Part shown: positions 27,101-34,669 of the stretch, piece by piece
Layout of the letters: every line of letters starts with the position of its first letter
Numbering within the stretch: the stretch's first letter is position 1
Assembly (NCBI RefSeq): GCF_007655005.1
Contig: NZ_SZVW01000007.1
Span: 1 to 64,000, forward strand
Direction: 5' to 3'
From: Streptomyces tibetensis
Lineage (GTDB): Bacteria > Actinomycetota > Actinomycetes > Streptomycetales > Streptomycetaceae
DNA: 64,000 bases
Program-made: the position numbers and the translations under genes
Notes under the pieces: generated by a model
Told to the model about the DNA's origin: nothing
Seen by the model: the letters and a program-made list of their open reading frames with translations, nothing else
Databases searched by the model: none

Positions 27101-27780
27101 TCGCCGAAGACGGCGATCCTGCCGCTGCCGTCGCCGAAGACCTGCACCTCGACGTGGCGGGCCGGGCGCACCAGGCGCTCCAGGAACACGCCGGCCGACG
27201 CGAAGTTGGACTCGGCGAGCGCCGCGACGCGGGCGAAGGCCTCGCGCACCTCCGCGGGGGTGGCGCACGCCTGCATGCCGATGCCGCCGCCCCCGCCGGT
27301 GGCCTTGACCATCACGGGCAGCCCGATCGACTCGGCGGCGGTGACGGCCTCCTCGGCGCTCCCGAGCAGCTCCGTCCCGGCCAGCAGGGGGACGCCGGCC
27401 GCCGCGGCGAGGGCGCGAGCGGTGTGCTTCTCGCCGAAGGCGGTGATCTGGTCGGCGGTCGGGCCGGCGAAGCGCAGGCCGGCCTCCTCGACGGCACGGG
27501 CGAAGGCGGTGTTCTCGGAGAGGAAGCCGTAGCCCGGGTGGACGATTCCGGCGCCGTGGGCGAGTGCGGCCTCGACGATTCTGTCGCCGCGCAAGTACGA
27601 CTCCCGGGCGGGAGCCGGGCCGAGGCGTACCGCGTGATCGGCCTCGCGGACGTGCGGAGCGGCTCGGTCGGCGTCGGAGAAGACGGCGACGGTGCCGAGG
27701 CCCATCTTCCTGGCCGTGCGGATGACGCGGCGGGCTATCTCACCGCGGTTGGCGACGAGGACAGCGGTGGGGCGGGTCAC
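24190..27780 (-). CDS. Biotin-dependent urea or guanidine carboxylase
   Basis: This 1196-residue multidomain protein has an N-terminal biotin carboxylase ([21 protein letters not shown], ATP-grasp with [11 protein letters not shown] and [23 protein letters not shown]), a central AHS2/AHS1 carboxyltransferase pair ([41 protein letters not shown]) and a C-terminal biotinyl domain with [10 protein letters not shown] (biotin Lys near 1158). It was long annotated as urea carboxylase. Homologues associated with two DUF1989 proteins have been shown to carboxylate guanidine. GTG at 27780 overlaps the preceding DUF1989 gene by four bases. Which substrate applies here cannot be decided by eye. Confidence 0.9.
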   Translation of the reverse strand: [1196 protein letters not shown]

Positions 27781-28583
27781 GCGGCGCCCTCCGGGGTGCT
27801 GGAATCCTGCGGGAGCCGGGAATGCTTCGGATCTCCCGCGCTGTCCGGAGCGACGACGATCATCCGCAAGGGGGTGGGGTTGAAGTCGTTGCACGGGTTG
27901 TTCATCTGCGGGCAGTTGGACACCATCACCAGGACATCGCTCTCGGCGCGGACCGCGACCCGGCGGCCGGGCGCCGACATGCCGTCCACGATGCCCAGCG
28001 CGCCGTCCGCCTCGACGGGTACGTTCATGAACCAGTTGAGGTTGGAGACGACGTCCCGAGCCCCGAGGCCGCGCCGGGAGGCCTCGGCGAGGAAGTTCTC
28101 ACGGCAGCCGTGATGGAACATCACGTGGTGGCCGTAGCGCAGGGTGTTGGACTCCTTGCCGCAGGCGCCGCCGATCGTGTCCTGACGGTCGATCTCGTTG
28201 CCGACGACGGTCATCAGCGCACGGCCCTCGTTGCTGCGCAGCACGGTTCCGGTGCGCACGTAGGCGTTGCCTTGCCAGGCGAGCGTGTCGGGGACGCTGT
28301 AGCGCTCCTCGGTGTCGTCGGCGTTGTAGAGCAGGCAGTCGGCGGACTGGTTGCCGCCGACGTCGACGATGGTCAGGACGTGTCCCTTGCGCACCACCGC
28401 CGACCAGGGTGCGTTGGGTGCCACTTCCTCGTCCAGGACGACCTGGCCCGCAACCAGGCTCGCTCCCCAGTCCAGGGCGGAACCCTCGGCGTACGCGGCG
28501 CCGACCGGCACGGTGGAGGCGACGGTGCCGCCCGAGGAGGTCGGACAGGTGGTCAGGGTGTTCTCGGCCTGCGTGGTCCCCAT
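27777..28583 (-). CDS. DUF1989 protein, urea-carboxylase-associated type 2 (carboxyguanidine deiminase subunit candidate)
   Basis: The 268-residue protein has the DUF1989 core: VVRKGHVLTIVDVGGNQSADCLLYN, GKESNTLRYGHHVMFHHGCRENFL with Cys/His metal ligands, NLNWFMNVPVEADG and the C-terminal NCPQMNNPCNDFNPTPLRM. That last block is typical of the second carboxylase-associated protein. In guanidine degraders the two DUF1989 proteins (CgdA/CgdB) form the deiminase that turns carboxyguanidine into allophanate. It overlaps the carboxylase gene by four bases and is separated from the other DUF1989 gene by one base. Confidence 0.85.
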   Translation of the reverse strand: MGTTQAENTLTTCPTSSGGTVASTVPVGAAYAEGSALDWGASLVAGQVVLDEEVAPNAPWSAVVRKGHVLTIVDVGGNQSADCLLYNADDTEERYSVPDTLAWQGNAYVRTGTVLRSNEGRALMTVVGNEIDRQDTIGGACGKESNTLRYGHHVMFHHGCRENFLAEASRRGLGARDVVSNLNWFMNVPVEADGALGIVDGMSAPGRRVAVRAESDVLVMVSNCPQMNNPCNDFNPTPLRMIVVAPDSAGDPKHSRLPQDSSTPEGAA

Positions 28584-28584
28584 G

Positions 28585-29508
28585 TCACAACCCCCGGGCT
28601 TCGCAGTAGTCGACGGTGTTGAGGTACGCCCGGTGCAGTTCGGGCGTGGCGGTGAACCGTGGCTCGTCCGGGCCGGTGGGGCTGCCCCGCCAGGCGTGCA
28701 CCCGCAGTGGCCCGACGACGTAGCCGGGGCGCGGGTCCAGCGGATGGGCGACGTTGGCGACCAGCACCAGCAGCGGCATCTCCGCGACGAGTTCGACGTG
28801 GGTGCCCGCTCCCGCGCTGCCCCGCCAGGCGAGCGTGCCGTCCGCCTCGACGTGTACGCCCTGGAAGAAGGAGACGCTCGGCGGCAGGTCGCGTCGGCTC
28901 AGACCGTGTTTGGCGGCCGCCTTGACGAAGAGTCCGCGGCCGGACGGGGACGGCCCGTGCGGGCGGGCGTCACCGTACTTGCGTTCGTTCCAGGCGTCGG
29001 TGGTGGTGCCGCAGAAGGCGTCGTGCCGGCCCGAGGAGTCACCGGTGAGCACGGCCAGGACACGGCCGTCGCCGGACAGCAGCGGGTGGTTCTCACCCAG
29101 GTAGGCCCGCCACGGGATCTTCTGGGTGTCGGCGACGTTGAGCCGCTCGACCGGTTCCAGGGCGTTGAAGAGCAGCAGGTGGGCGCAGGCGTCACCGGTC
29201 GGGTCGTCGAAGTGCAGCCGGGTGCCGCGGGCGAGGACCTTGTGGGTGTAGCCGCCGGGTGCCACCGTCTCCGCCCACACCAGCGCGGCCGGATCCACTC
29301 CCGGTGGCGGGTACGGACTGCTGGACGCCGGAAGGTGCGGCATCCACTCGCCGGCCTGCCCGCCCTGGGCACGTGCGTCCTGCCGGGCGCTTCGAACGCT
29401 GTCGGTCCGGTGGAGATCACGGACACGGGCGGGGGACTGCCCGGTGGGGTGCTCGGTGGGGTGTGGGTCGTGCGGCGCGGTGGCCCGCGACTCTTCGGCC
29501 GTGGTCAT
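28585..29508 (-). CDS. DUF1989 protein, urea-carboxylase-associated type 1 (carboxyguanidine deiminase subunit candidate)
   Basis: The 307-residue protein is a second DUF1989 member (KVLARGTRLHFDDPTGDACAHLLLFNA, HDAFCGTTTDAWNERKYGD, SVSFFQGVHVEADGTLAW, PLDPRPGYVVGPLRVHAW). Its N-terminal 60 residues are a poorly conserved, charged extension. It is the partner of the gene that follows one base later and probably forms a heteromer with it. It lies between the permease and the second DUF1989 gene in one leftward operon. Confidence 0.85.
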   Translation of the reverse strand: MTTAEESRATAPHDPHPTEHPTGQSPARVRDLHRTDSVRSARQDARAQGGQAGEWMPHLPASSSPYPPPGVDPAALVWAETVAPGGYTHKVLARGTRLHFDDPTGDACAHLLLFNALEPVERLNVADTQKIPWRAYLGENHPLLSGDGRVLAVLTGDSSGRHDAFCGTTTDAWNERKYGDARPHGPSPSGRGLFVKAAAKHGLSRRDLPPSVSFFQGVHVEADGTLAWRGSAGAGTHVELVAEMPLLVLVANVAHPLDPRPGYVVGPLRVHAWRGSPTGPDEPRFTATPELHRAYLNTVDYCEARGL

Positions 29509-29566
29509 GGGGGTCCCGTGGTCCCTTCGTGGGTGGATTGCCGCTGCCTGTGGTGCCTCTGGAGTG

Positions 29567-31165
29567 TCAGGCGGGTTCGGCGACGGGTTCGACGGACGGC
29601 GGCTCGACGTGGGTGTGGGACACGTGCCTCAACTCGATCCGGCGGTGCAGCCCGCGGGCGAGGAAGTAGGCGGCACCGGCGACGAGACAGAGCCCGATGA
29701 ACAGCAGGGCGCTCCAGCGCAGCCACCAGGTGCCGCCCGTGAGGTCGTAGATCTCCGCGCGCGGCCACAGCAGGTTGACCGTCATGCCCACCTGGTAGAG
29801 CACGGCGAGCGCGGTGATCACCGTGCCCCCGCGGCCCAGCGAGAACAGCGGCCGGCCCGTCTCGTCGACGCCGTCCGGCAGTCCGCCGGTGTGCCGCTGC
29901 CGGATCCGGGCGACCAGCAGCGGCAGGGTCACGCCCAGATACGCGAGATACAGCATGGCGATGCACAGGCTGGAGAGGGCGGTGAAGATCGCGGACTGGC
30001 GGACGTTCACCAAGAGCGCGATGGCGGCGCCCGCACCCACCACGATCGACGTGATGATCGGCGTGCCGGTGCGGGCCGAGACCTTGGCGAGGTACCGGTG
30101 GCCGGGCAGGGCACCCTCGCGCGCCATGGAGTACATCATCCGTGCGCCGGATGTCTGCACGGCGAGCGTGCAGGCGAACACCGCGACCGCGACGCAGCAC
30201 AGCAGCAGCCTGCCCACAACCGTTCCGAGCCGGTCGGTGAGCACCCAGGAGAGACCGCCGGCGGCCAGTTTCCCGTCGGTCAGGCTGCTCGCCGCCATCA
30301 GCCCCGACACGATCAGCGCAGCGCCGCCGACGCCGGAGGTGACCAGGGCACGAAGGATCGTCCGGGGGGTGGTCCGGCGCGGGCTGTGGGTCTCCTCCGC
30401 CAGCTCGCCCGCCGAGTCGAAGCCGACCATGACGTACGCCGCCATCAGCGAAGACGCGAGGAAGGCCCCGAAGTAGCCGCCACCACCCGCCCAGCCGGTG
30501 GTGTGGGCCACCACCTGCGGGCCCCGCTCGGGCAGGAAGAAGAGCACCAGTACGAGTGCGATCACGCCGACGATCTCCACCGCGACACCGGCACTGGTAG
30601 CGGCGGCCATCTGGCGGATGCCCAGGATGTTCACCACTGTGGTGATCACCAGCAGGAGGCAGCCCAGCAGGACCGCGTTGTGCGCGCCGGTCGGTGAGAC
30701 GATCGACGGGTCGGCGCCGGGACCGCCGACGATCTGGAATCCGGACCAGATGCCCGGCAGCACCGCCTGTGCGGCGATCGCGGCCGCGGCGACGGTGAGG
30801 ATCTGCCCGATGATCATGATCCAGCCGGTGAACCAGCCCACCGTCGTGCCGGCCAGCCGGCTCGACCACTGGTAGATCGCCCCGGAGAGGGGCCACCGTG
30901 CCGCGAGTTCGGCGAAGCAGAGCGCCACCAGCAGCTGCCCCGCGAAGACCAGCGGCCAGGTCCAGAAGAACGCCGCTCCGCCGAGGCCGAAACCGAGGCC
31001 GAAGAGCTGGAAGACGGTGGTGAGGATGGACACGAAGGAGAAGCCCGCGGCGAATGACGCGAAGCCACCCACCCCGCGGCGCAGTTCCGGCGGATAGCCG
31101 ACGGGAGCGGGACTGGTGATGTCGCCGACAGGGCGTGACGCAGCGGTGAGCTCGGACCGTCTCAT
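29567..31165 (-). CDS. APC-superfamily amino acid/amine permease of the carboxylase operon
   Basis: The 532-residue polytopic membrane protein has about twelve hydrophobic segments. It has the APC-type N-terminus (FASFAAGFSFVSILTTVFQLFGLGFGLGG) and PLSGAIYQWSSRLAG, then GFDSAGELAEETHSPRR and SGARMMYSMAREGALPG. Permeases of this kind accompany urea/guanidine carboxylase genes and probably import the nitrogen-rich substrate. ATG at 31165 is chosen since GGAGG is seven bases away; the in-frame GTG just before it is too close. As first gene of the operon it carries the operator palindrome 26 bp upstream. Confidence 0.85.
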   Translation of the reverse strand: MRRSELTAASRPVGDITSPAPVGYPPELRRGVGGFASFAAGFSFVSILTTVFQLFGLGFGLGGAAFFWTWPLVFAGQLLVALCFAELAARWPLSGAIYQWSSRLAGTTVGWFTGWIMIIGQILTVAAAAIAAQAVLPGIWSGFQIVGGPGADPSIVSPTGAHNAVLLGCLLLVITTVVNILGIRQMAAATSAGVAVEIVGVIALVLVLFFLPERGPQVVAHTTGWAGGGGYFGAFLASSLMAAYVMVGFDSAGELAEETHSPRRTTPRTILRALVTSGVGGAALIVSGLMAASSLTDGKLAAGGLSWVLTDRLGTVVGRLLLCCVAVAVFACTLAVQTSGARMMYSMAREGALPGHRYLAKVSARTGTPIITSIVVGAGAAIALLVNVRQSAIFTALSSLCIAMLYLAYLGVTLPLLVARIRQRHTGGLPDGVDETGRPLFSLGRGGTVITALAVLYQVGMTVNLLWPRAEIYDLTGGTWWLRWSALLFIGLCLVAGAAYFLARGLHRRIELRHVSHTHVEPPSVEPVAEPA

Positions 31166-31190
31166 CACCGCACCTCCGAAGGGTCGAGGT

Positions 31191-31212
31191 ATACCTATCG
31201 ATCGACAGGTAT
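31191..31212 (-). promoter_or_regulatory. 22-bp palindromic operator in front of the permease-carboxylase operon
   Basis: The arms ATACCT and AGGTAT flank a central TATCGATCGACA-like core, and the full 22 bp are palindromic apart from one mismatched pair. The size and symmetry suit a TetR dimer, and the operon ends with a TetR gene. The site sits between any promoter further upstream and the ribosome site of the permease gene. Confidence 0.6.
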
Positions 31213-31321
31213 TGCGATGGTGAGGTGGGTCGGTCTCACTCCCGGGTCGCGACGGTTAACTTGCTGTATCCGGCGCCTCTCACGTGCGGCCTTACGGCAG
31301 GGGCCGGGAAACGGAGACCGA

Positions 31322-31346
31322 GCGGGCCACGGGGAAGGCCGTGGGC
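31322..31346 (-). terminator. Possible hairpin terminator after the PHP gene
   Basis: The segment GGGCCACGG-N6-CCGTGGGCC (plus strand) forms a 9-bp stem with about one mismatch, 50 bp past the end of the leftward PHP-domain gene. There is no U-run. It could separate that gene from the permease operon downstream. Confidence 0.3.
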
Positions 31347-31395
31347 CGGCTCCTCCGCTTGGCGCGCGTCCGCACGATGATGCGAACGAAAGTCC

Positions 31396-32904
31396 CTAGT
31401 CGCGCCCGAGGAAGATCGGGTTGGTGAACGCCGCCAGGGCCCCGGGCAGCGGTCCCGCGGCCGCCTCGTGGCGGAGTTCGGCCCGTACGTACGCCGCGTA
31501 CGACGGTGTGGTGCGCCACTCGACGACGCCCGAGCCGGAGACCGGCAGCGGGGCGCTGGTGTGGAGGACGCCCTGGTCGGTGACGAGGCGGACCGTGCAG
31601 CGTGGGGCGCCGGTGACCTCCAGGCGGACGGTGACGGGGGTGTCGCGGCCCACGGTGAGCCGCTCGCCGATGCCCGCGTGCTCACCGCGTCCGCCGGACG
31701 CCCGGAAGGACAGTGCGACGCGCGCGGACTCGGCGATGTAGGACCGTCCCGCCCGGATGCCCTCCTGGATCGCCTCCCGGGTCAGGTCGTCGGCCAGGAC
31801 GACCGTCTGGGGGCTTCCCACCGCGTCCGGGGAGCGGTGGGCGTCGCTGCTGCCCATCGCCGGGAGCCAGCCGCGCCCGTCCCGCACGGACGCCACGAGC
31901 ATGCTGTCCCAGTCGGCGAGCGCCACCTCGTCGTCGGGCGTGTAGGGGCCGTTCCACACCTCGACGGCGTCCGCCTCGGCGAAGCCGAACTTCCAGTTGC
32001 AGCCGACGCAGGTGGCGTGCGGGTGGGCCGGGACGACCAGGCCGCCGGCACGGCGGATCTGCCGGGCGAACCGGCCGAAGCGGTTGTCGCGGGCCCGGTA
32101 GCGCCAGTCGACGAAGGTGCCCGGGTCGGTGCCGAGCGCGACGACGTGCCCGTTGCGGGTGGTGATCTCCTCGCCCAGCATGACCAGCAGGTCGTCCCCG
32201 GCCACATCGGCCCAGTGGGCGTGCGCCGCGTGTGTGTTGTGCTCGGAGGAGTTGATGAAGTCCAGGCCGGCCGCCCGGGCCAGCTCCCCGATCTCGGCGG
32301 GGGTGCGGCGGCCGTCGGAGTGCCAGGAGTGCAGATGGCAGTCGCCCCGGTACCAGGCCCGGCCCCGGCCCTTCGCCCGCTCCGGCGGATACACCGGCTC
32401 GGTCGCCTCGCCCGGCTCCCCGTACGTCAGCGTGACCGTGATCTCGTACGACAGGCCCTGCGGGGCGACGGTGTACGGGCCGAGCGCGATGTGCCAGGTG
32501 CCCTCGCGCACCGGGCCCGGGAGGTAACCCGGCGTCGCGTCGTCGGCGCGCACGAAGAACTCCGTGCGCGCCCCGCCCGACCAGCCGCGGAAGCCCCGGC
32601 CGCCCAGCTCGGTGCCGCGCTCGTCGAAGACGCCGATGTCGAGGGCGTTGCCCGGGGTGCCGGCCGGGACGGACGGCCGGTCGTAGGTGTAGGCGACCTT
32701 CAGCTCCCGGACCCCGGCGGGGATCTCGACGGGCACGTACACGAAGTCCGGGGAGCCGGGCGGCAGCGTGCCGCGCACGGTCCTGCTCTCCCGGTCACCG
32801 TCGGCCGCTGAAGCGAAGCTCACACTTCCCAACGTAAGCGCGGCCGCCGCTCCCGTCACGAACAGAGCGCGCCGGCCGAACCCGCCGTGGCTGTCCTCGC
32901 ACAT
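31396..32904 (-). CDS. Exported PHP-domain phosphoesterase (CehA/McbA family)
   Basis: The 502-residue protein has a twin-arginine-like N-terminus (FGRRALFVTGAAAALTLGSVSFASAA) with an Ala-x-Ala cleavage site near residue 34. The first half of the mature protein is a beta-sandwich resembling a pre-peptidase C-terminal domain. From residue about 188 a PHP fold follows: YRGDCHLHSWHSDG, INSSEHNTH, GLVVPAHPHATC and GSSDAHRSPDAVG, which together give the trinuclear metal site. Such enzymes hydrolyse phosphoesters, or carbamates in CehA. The product is predicted to be outside the cell. A GGGGAG ribosome site precedes the ATG. Confidence 0.82.
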   Translation of the reverse strand: MCEDSHGGFGRRALFVTGAAAALTLGSVSFASAADGDRESRTVRGTLPPGSPDFVYVPVEIPAGVRELKVAYTYDRPSVPAGTPGNALDIGVFDERGTELGGRGFRGWSGGARTEFFVRADDATPGYLPGPVREGTWHIALGPYTVAPQGLSYEITVTLTYGEPGEATEPVYPPERAKGRGRAWYRGDCHLHSWHSDGRRTPAEIGELARAAGLDFINSSEHNTHAAHAHWADVAGDDLLVMLGEEITTRNGHVVALGTDPGTFVDWRYRARDNRFGRFARQIRRAGGLVVPAHPHATCVGCNWKFGFAEADAVEVWNGPYTPDDEVALADWDSMLVASVRDGRGWLPAMGSSDAHRSPDAVGSPQTVVLADDLTREAIQEGIRAGRSYIAESARVALSFRASGGRGEHAGIGERLTVGRDTPVTVRLEVTGAPRCTVRLVTDQGVLHTSAPLPVSGSGVVEWRTTPSYAAYVRAELRHEAAAGPLPGALAAFTNPIFLGRD

Positions 32905-33041
32905 GCTGCTGCTCCCCTGGTGTCGTCGGTGACGTGGCTCGGGTGGTGCGGGGTGTGCGTGTGCACCCTTGTAGTCAGCCGTGAACAGGCGTGCAAGGGA
33001 GGGGAATTGGACGGCGGGCAGCAGGGAAACAGGCCGCGGGG

Positions 33042-33186
33042 TCAGGGTGTGAGGTCCGCGACCCGGGCCGGCAGGGCCGCCTGCACCCGGTTGGTGACCT
33101 CCAGCGCGGTGAGGATGCGGCTGACGTGCACCTTGACGGTGCTCTCGCGCATGCCGAGGCGGCCGGCGATGCCGGCGTTGGTCTTA
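33042..33186 (-). pseudogene. LuxR-type helix-turn-helix remnant
   Basis: The frame NAGIAGRLGMRESTVKVHVSRILTALEVTNRVQAA is the last 45 residues of a LuxR/NarL helix-turn-helix domain. Upstream of it (beyond 33186) the homology stops abruptly and the sequence instead encodes, on the opposite strand, part of a membrane protein. No start codon or receiver domain is present, so this is a truncated gene. Confidence 0.7.
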
Positions 33187-33187
33187 C

Positions 33188-33418
33188 TTCCTCCCCCGGG
33201 TGAGCAGGCTGGTCGGCGCGCTCGTCCCCGGCGTCGGCCTGCTCTGGCCGCCGGGCCTCTCGCCCGTACCGGCGCCCTGAGCCTGCCGCTGGTCGTCGCG
33301 GTCACCGCGGGCGCCGCGGCGGCCGGTGACTTCCTGGCCCACCGCACCGGAGCCCTGCTCGGCGACCGTCTGCTGAAGGTCCGACCAGTCGGTATGGACA
33401 GGTGGGCCGCGCTCGGGT
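33188..33418 (+). pseudogene. Frameshifted membrane-protein remnant (DedA-like?)
   Basis: One frame gives SRLVGALVPGVGLLWPPGLSP and then a stop; shifting by one base restores TGALSLPLVVAVTAGAAAAGDF and AHRTGALLGDRLL. This pattern recalls the N-terminal part of DedA-type membrane proteins but is short and broken. It abuts the LuxR remnant at about 33187, so two unrelated genes have been fused by a deletion. The family name is tentative. Confidence 0.4.
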
Positions 33419-33429
33419 AGTGATGCGTC

Positions 33430-34275
33430 ATGCGCATCGCCGTGACGATCTTCCTCACCGACGAGACGATCACCCCGACCCGGCTCGCCCGGGAACTGGA
33501 GGACCGCGGTTTCGCCGGGCTGTACCTGCCCGAGCACACCCACATCCCCGTCGAGCGGACCACTCCGTACCCTGCGGGCGGTGAGCTGCCGCCCGAGTAC
33601 GGCCGGACCCTGGACCCGTTCGTGGCGCTCGGCCAGGCCGCCGCCGTCACCGGGCGGCTCGGGCTCGGCACGGGCATCACGCTCGTCGCCCAGCACGACC
33701 CGATCACCCTGGCCAAGCAGGTCGCGAGCCTGGACCACCTCTCCGGCGGCCGGTTCACCCTCGGGGTCGGATTCGGCTGGAACGTGGAGGAGGCCGCCGA
33801 CCACGGCGTGCGCTGGAGCACCCGGCGCGAGCTGGTCCGGGACCGGATGGCGCTGATGCGGGCCCTGTGGTCGCAGGCCCCGACCGCTTACGAGGGGAAG
33901 TTCGGCAGCGTCCGGGCCAGCCATGCGTATCCCAAGCCCGTGCAGAAGCCGCGCGGCCCGGTCACCGGCCCGCGCACGCTCGTCGGCGGGGCCGCCGGAC
34001 CCGGGCTCTTCGCCCACATCAGCGAGTGTGCCGACGGCTGGCTGCCGATCGGCGGCCGGGGCCTCGGCGAGACGCTGCCGGTCCTGCGCACCGCCTGGGC
34101 CGACGCCGGCCGCGACCCCCGGGCCCTCCAGGTCGTCCCCTACGCCGTCCACCCCACCCCGGGCAAGCTCGCCCGCTACGCCGACCTGGGCATCGAGGAG
34201 GTCGTGGTGCAGCTGCCCCCGGCGGGGGAGACGCAGGTGCTCGAGACCCTGGACGGCCTCGCCGGATACCTCTGA
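33430..34275 (+). CDS. LLM-class F420-dependent oxidoreductase (third copy)
   Basis: The 281-residue LLM protein has RIAVTIFLTDETITP, LGTGITLVAQHDPITLAKQVASLDHLSGGRFTLGVGFGWN in pieces, and ADGWLPIGGRG. This is the TIGR03619-like group of F420-dependent enzymes. It is shorter at the C-terminus than the other two in this window. It stands alone between gene remnants and a small membrane protein gene, with no copy of the CTGAC palindrome, so it is probably under separate control. The FO synthase gene follows 400 bp downstream. Confidence 0.83.
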   Translation: MRIAVTIFLTDETITPTRLARELEDRGFAGLYLPEHTHIPVERTTPYPAGGELPPEYGRTLDPFVALGQAAAVTGRLGLGTGITLVAQHDPITLAKQVASLDHLSGGRFTLGVGFGWNVEEAADHGVRWSTRRELVRDRMALMRALWSQAPTAYEGKFGSVRASHAYPKPVQKPRGPVTGPRTLVGGAAGPGLFAHISECADGWLPIGGRGLGETLPVLRTAWADAGRDPRALQVVPYAVHPTPGKLARYADLGIEEVVVQLPPAGETQVLETLDGLAGYL

Positions 34276-34418
34276 CAACTCCCGGGCCTGGCAGGGTGGT
34301 TGGCGTTCGCTACTAAACTGTGGGTCAACAATCGGCCGGGAGCACACCGGTGCGCGGCTGACCACCGCGCCGGACGGTGTGAGGGGCCCGGCTCACCGAC
34401 TTCACGGGGGAGAGCGTC

Positions 34419-34625
34419 ATGAGGCTTGCCTGGTTCGCCTGGCTGCTGCGTCACTTCACGGAGTACGGCTACAGCCAGGGGCTGCTGCGCGCCGCGATCG
34501 GCACGGCGGCCGTACTGGTGACGTCCGCGCTGGTCTGGTTCGCCCTGCACCGCAACAGACCGGCCGCCGTCGCCGCCGCGGGCCTCACCTCGGCCCTGGG
34601 CATCGGGTGGCTGGCCTTCCACTGA
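34419..34625 (+). CDS. Small membrane protein
   Basis: The 68-residue protein has two hydrophobic segments (AAIGTAAVLVTSALVWFAL, VAAAGLTSALGIGWLAF) separated by a short basic loop (HRNRPA). GGGGGAG lies seven bases before the ATG. It is conserved-looking rather than spurious (codon use matches its neighbours) but I do not recognise a family. It ends 44 bp before fbiC on the same strand. Confidence 0.65.
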   Translation: MRLAWFAWLLRHFTEYGYSQGLLRAAIGTAAVLVTSALVWFALHRNRPAAVAAAGLTSALGIGWLAFH

Positions 34626-34669
34626 CGGGGCTTCCCCGCGCGTGATCAGCGCACTCGTATGCTCGAAGG

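Noticed and set aside
31166-31395. Guanidine-I (ykkC) riboswitch upstream of the permease
   Set aside because: A short ACTAGGG on the minus strand is only the stop region of the PHP gene. I could not find the rest of the conserved core, and the operator palindrome better explains the leader.
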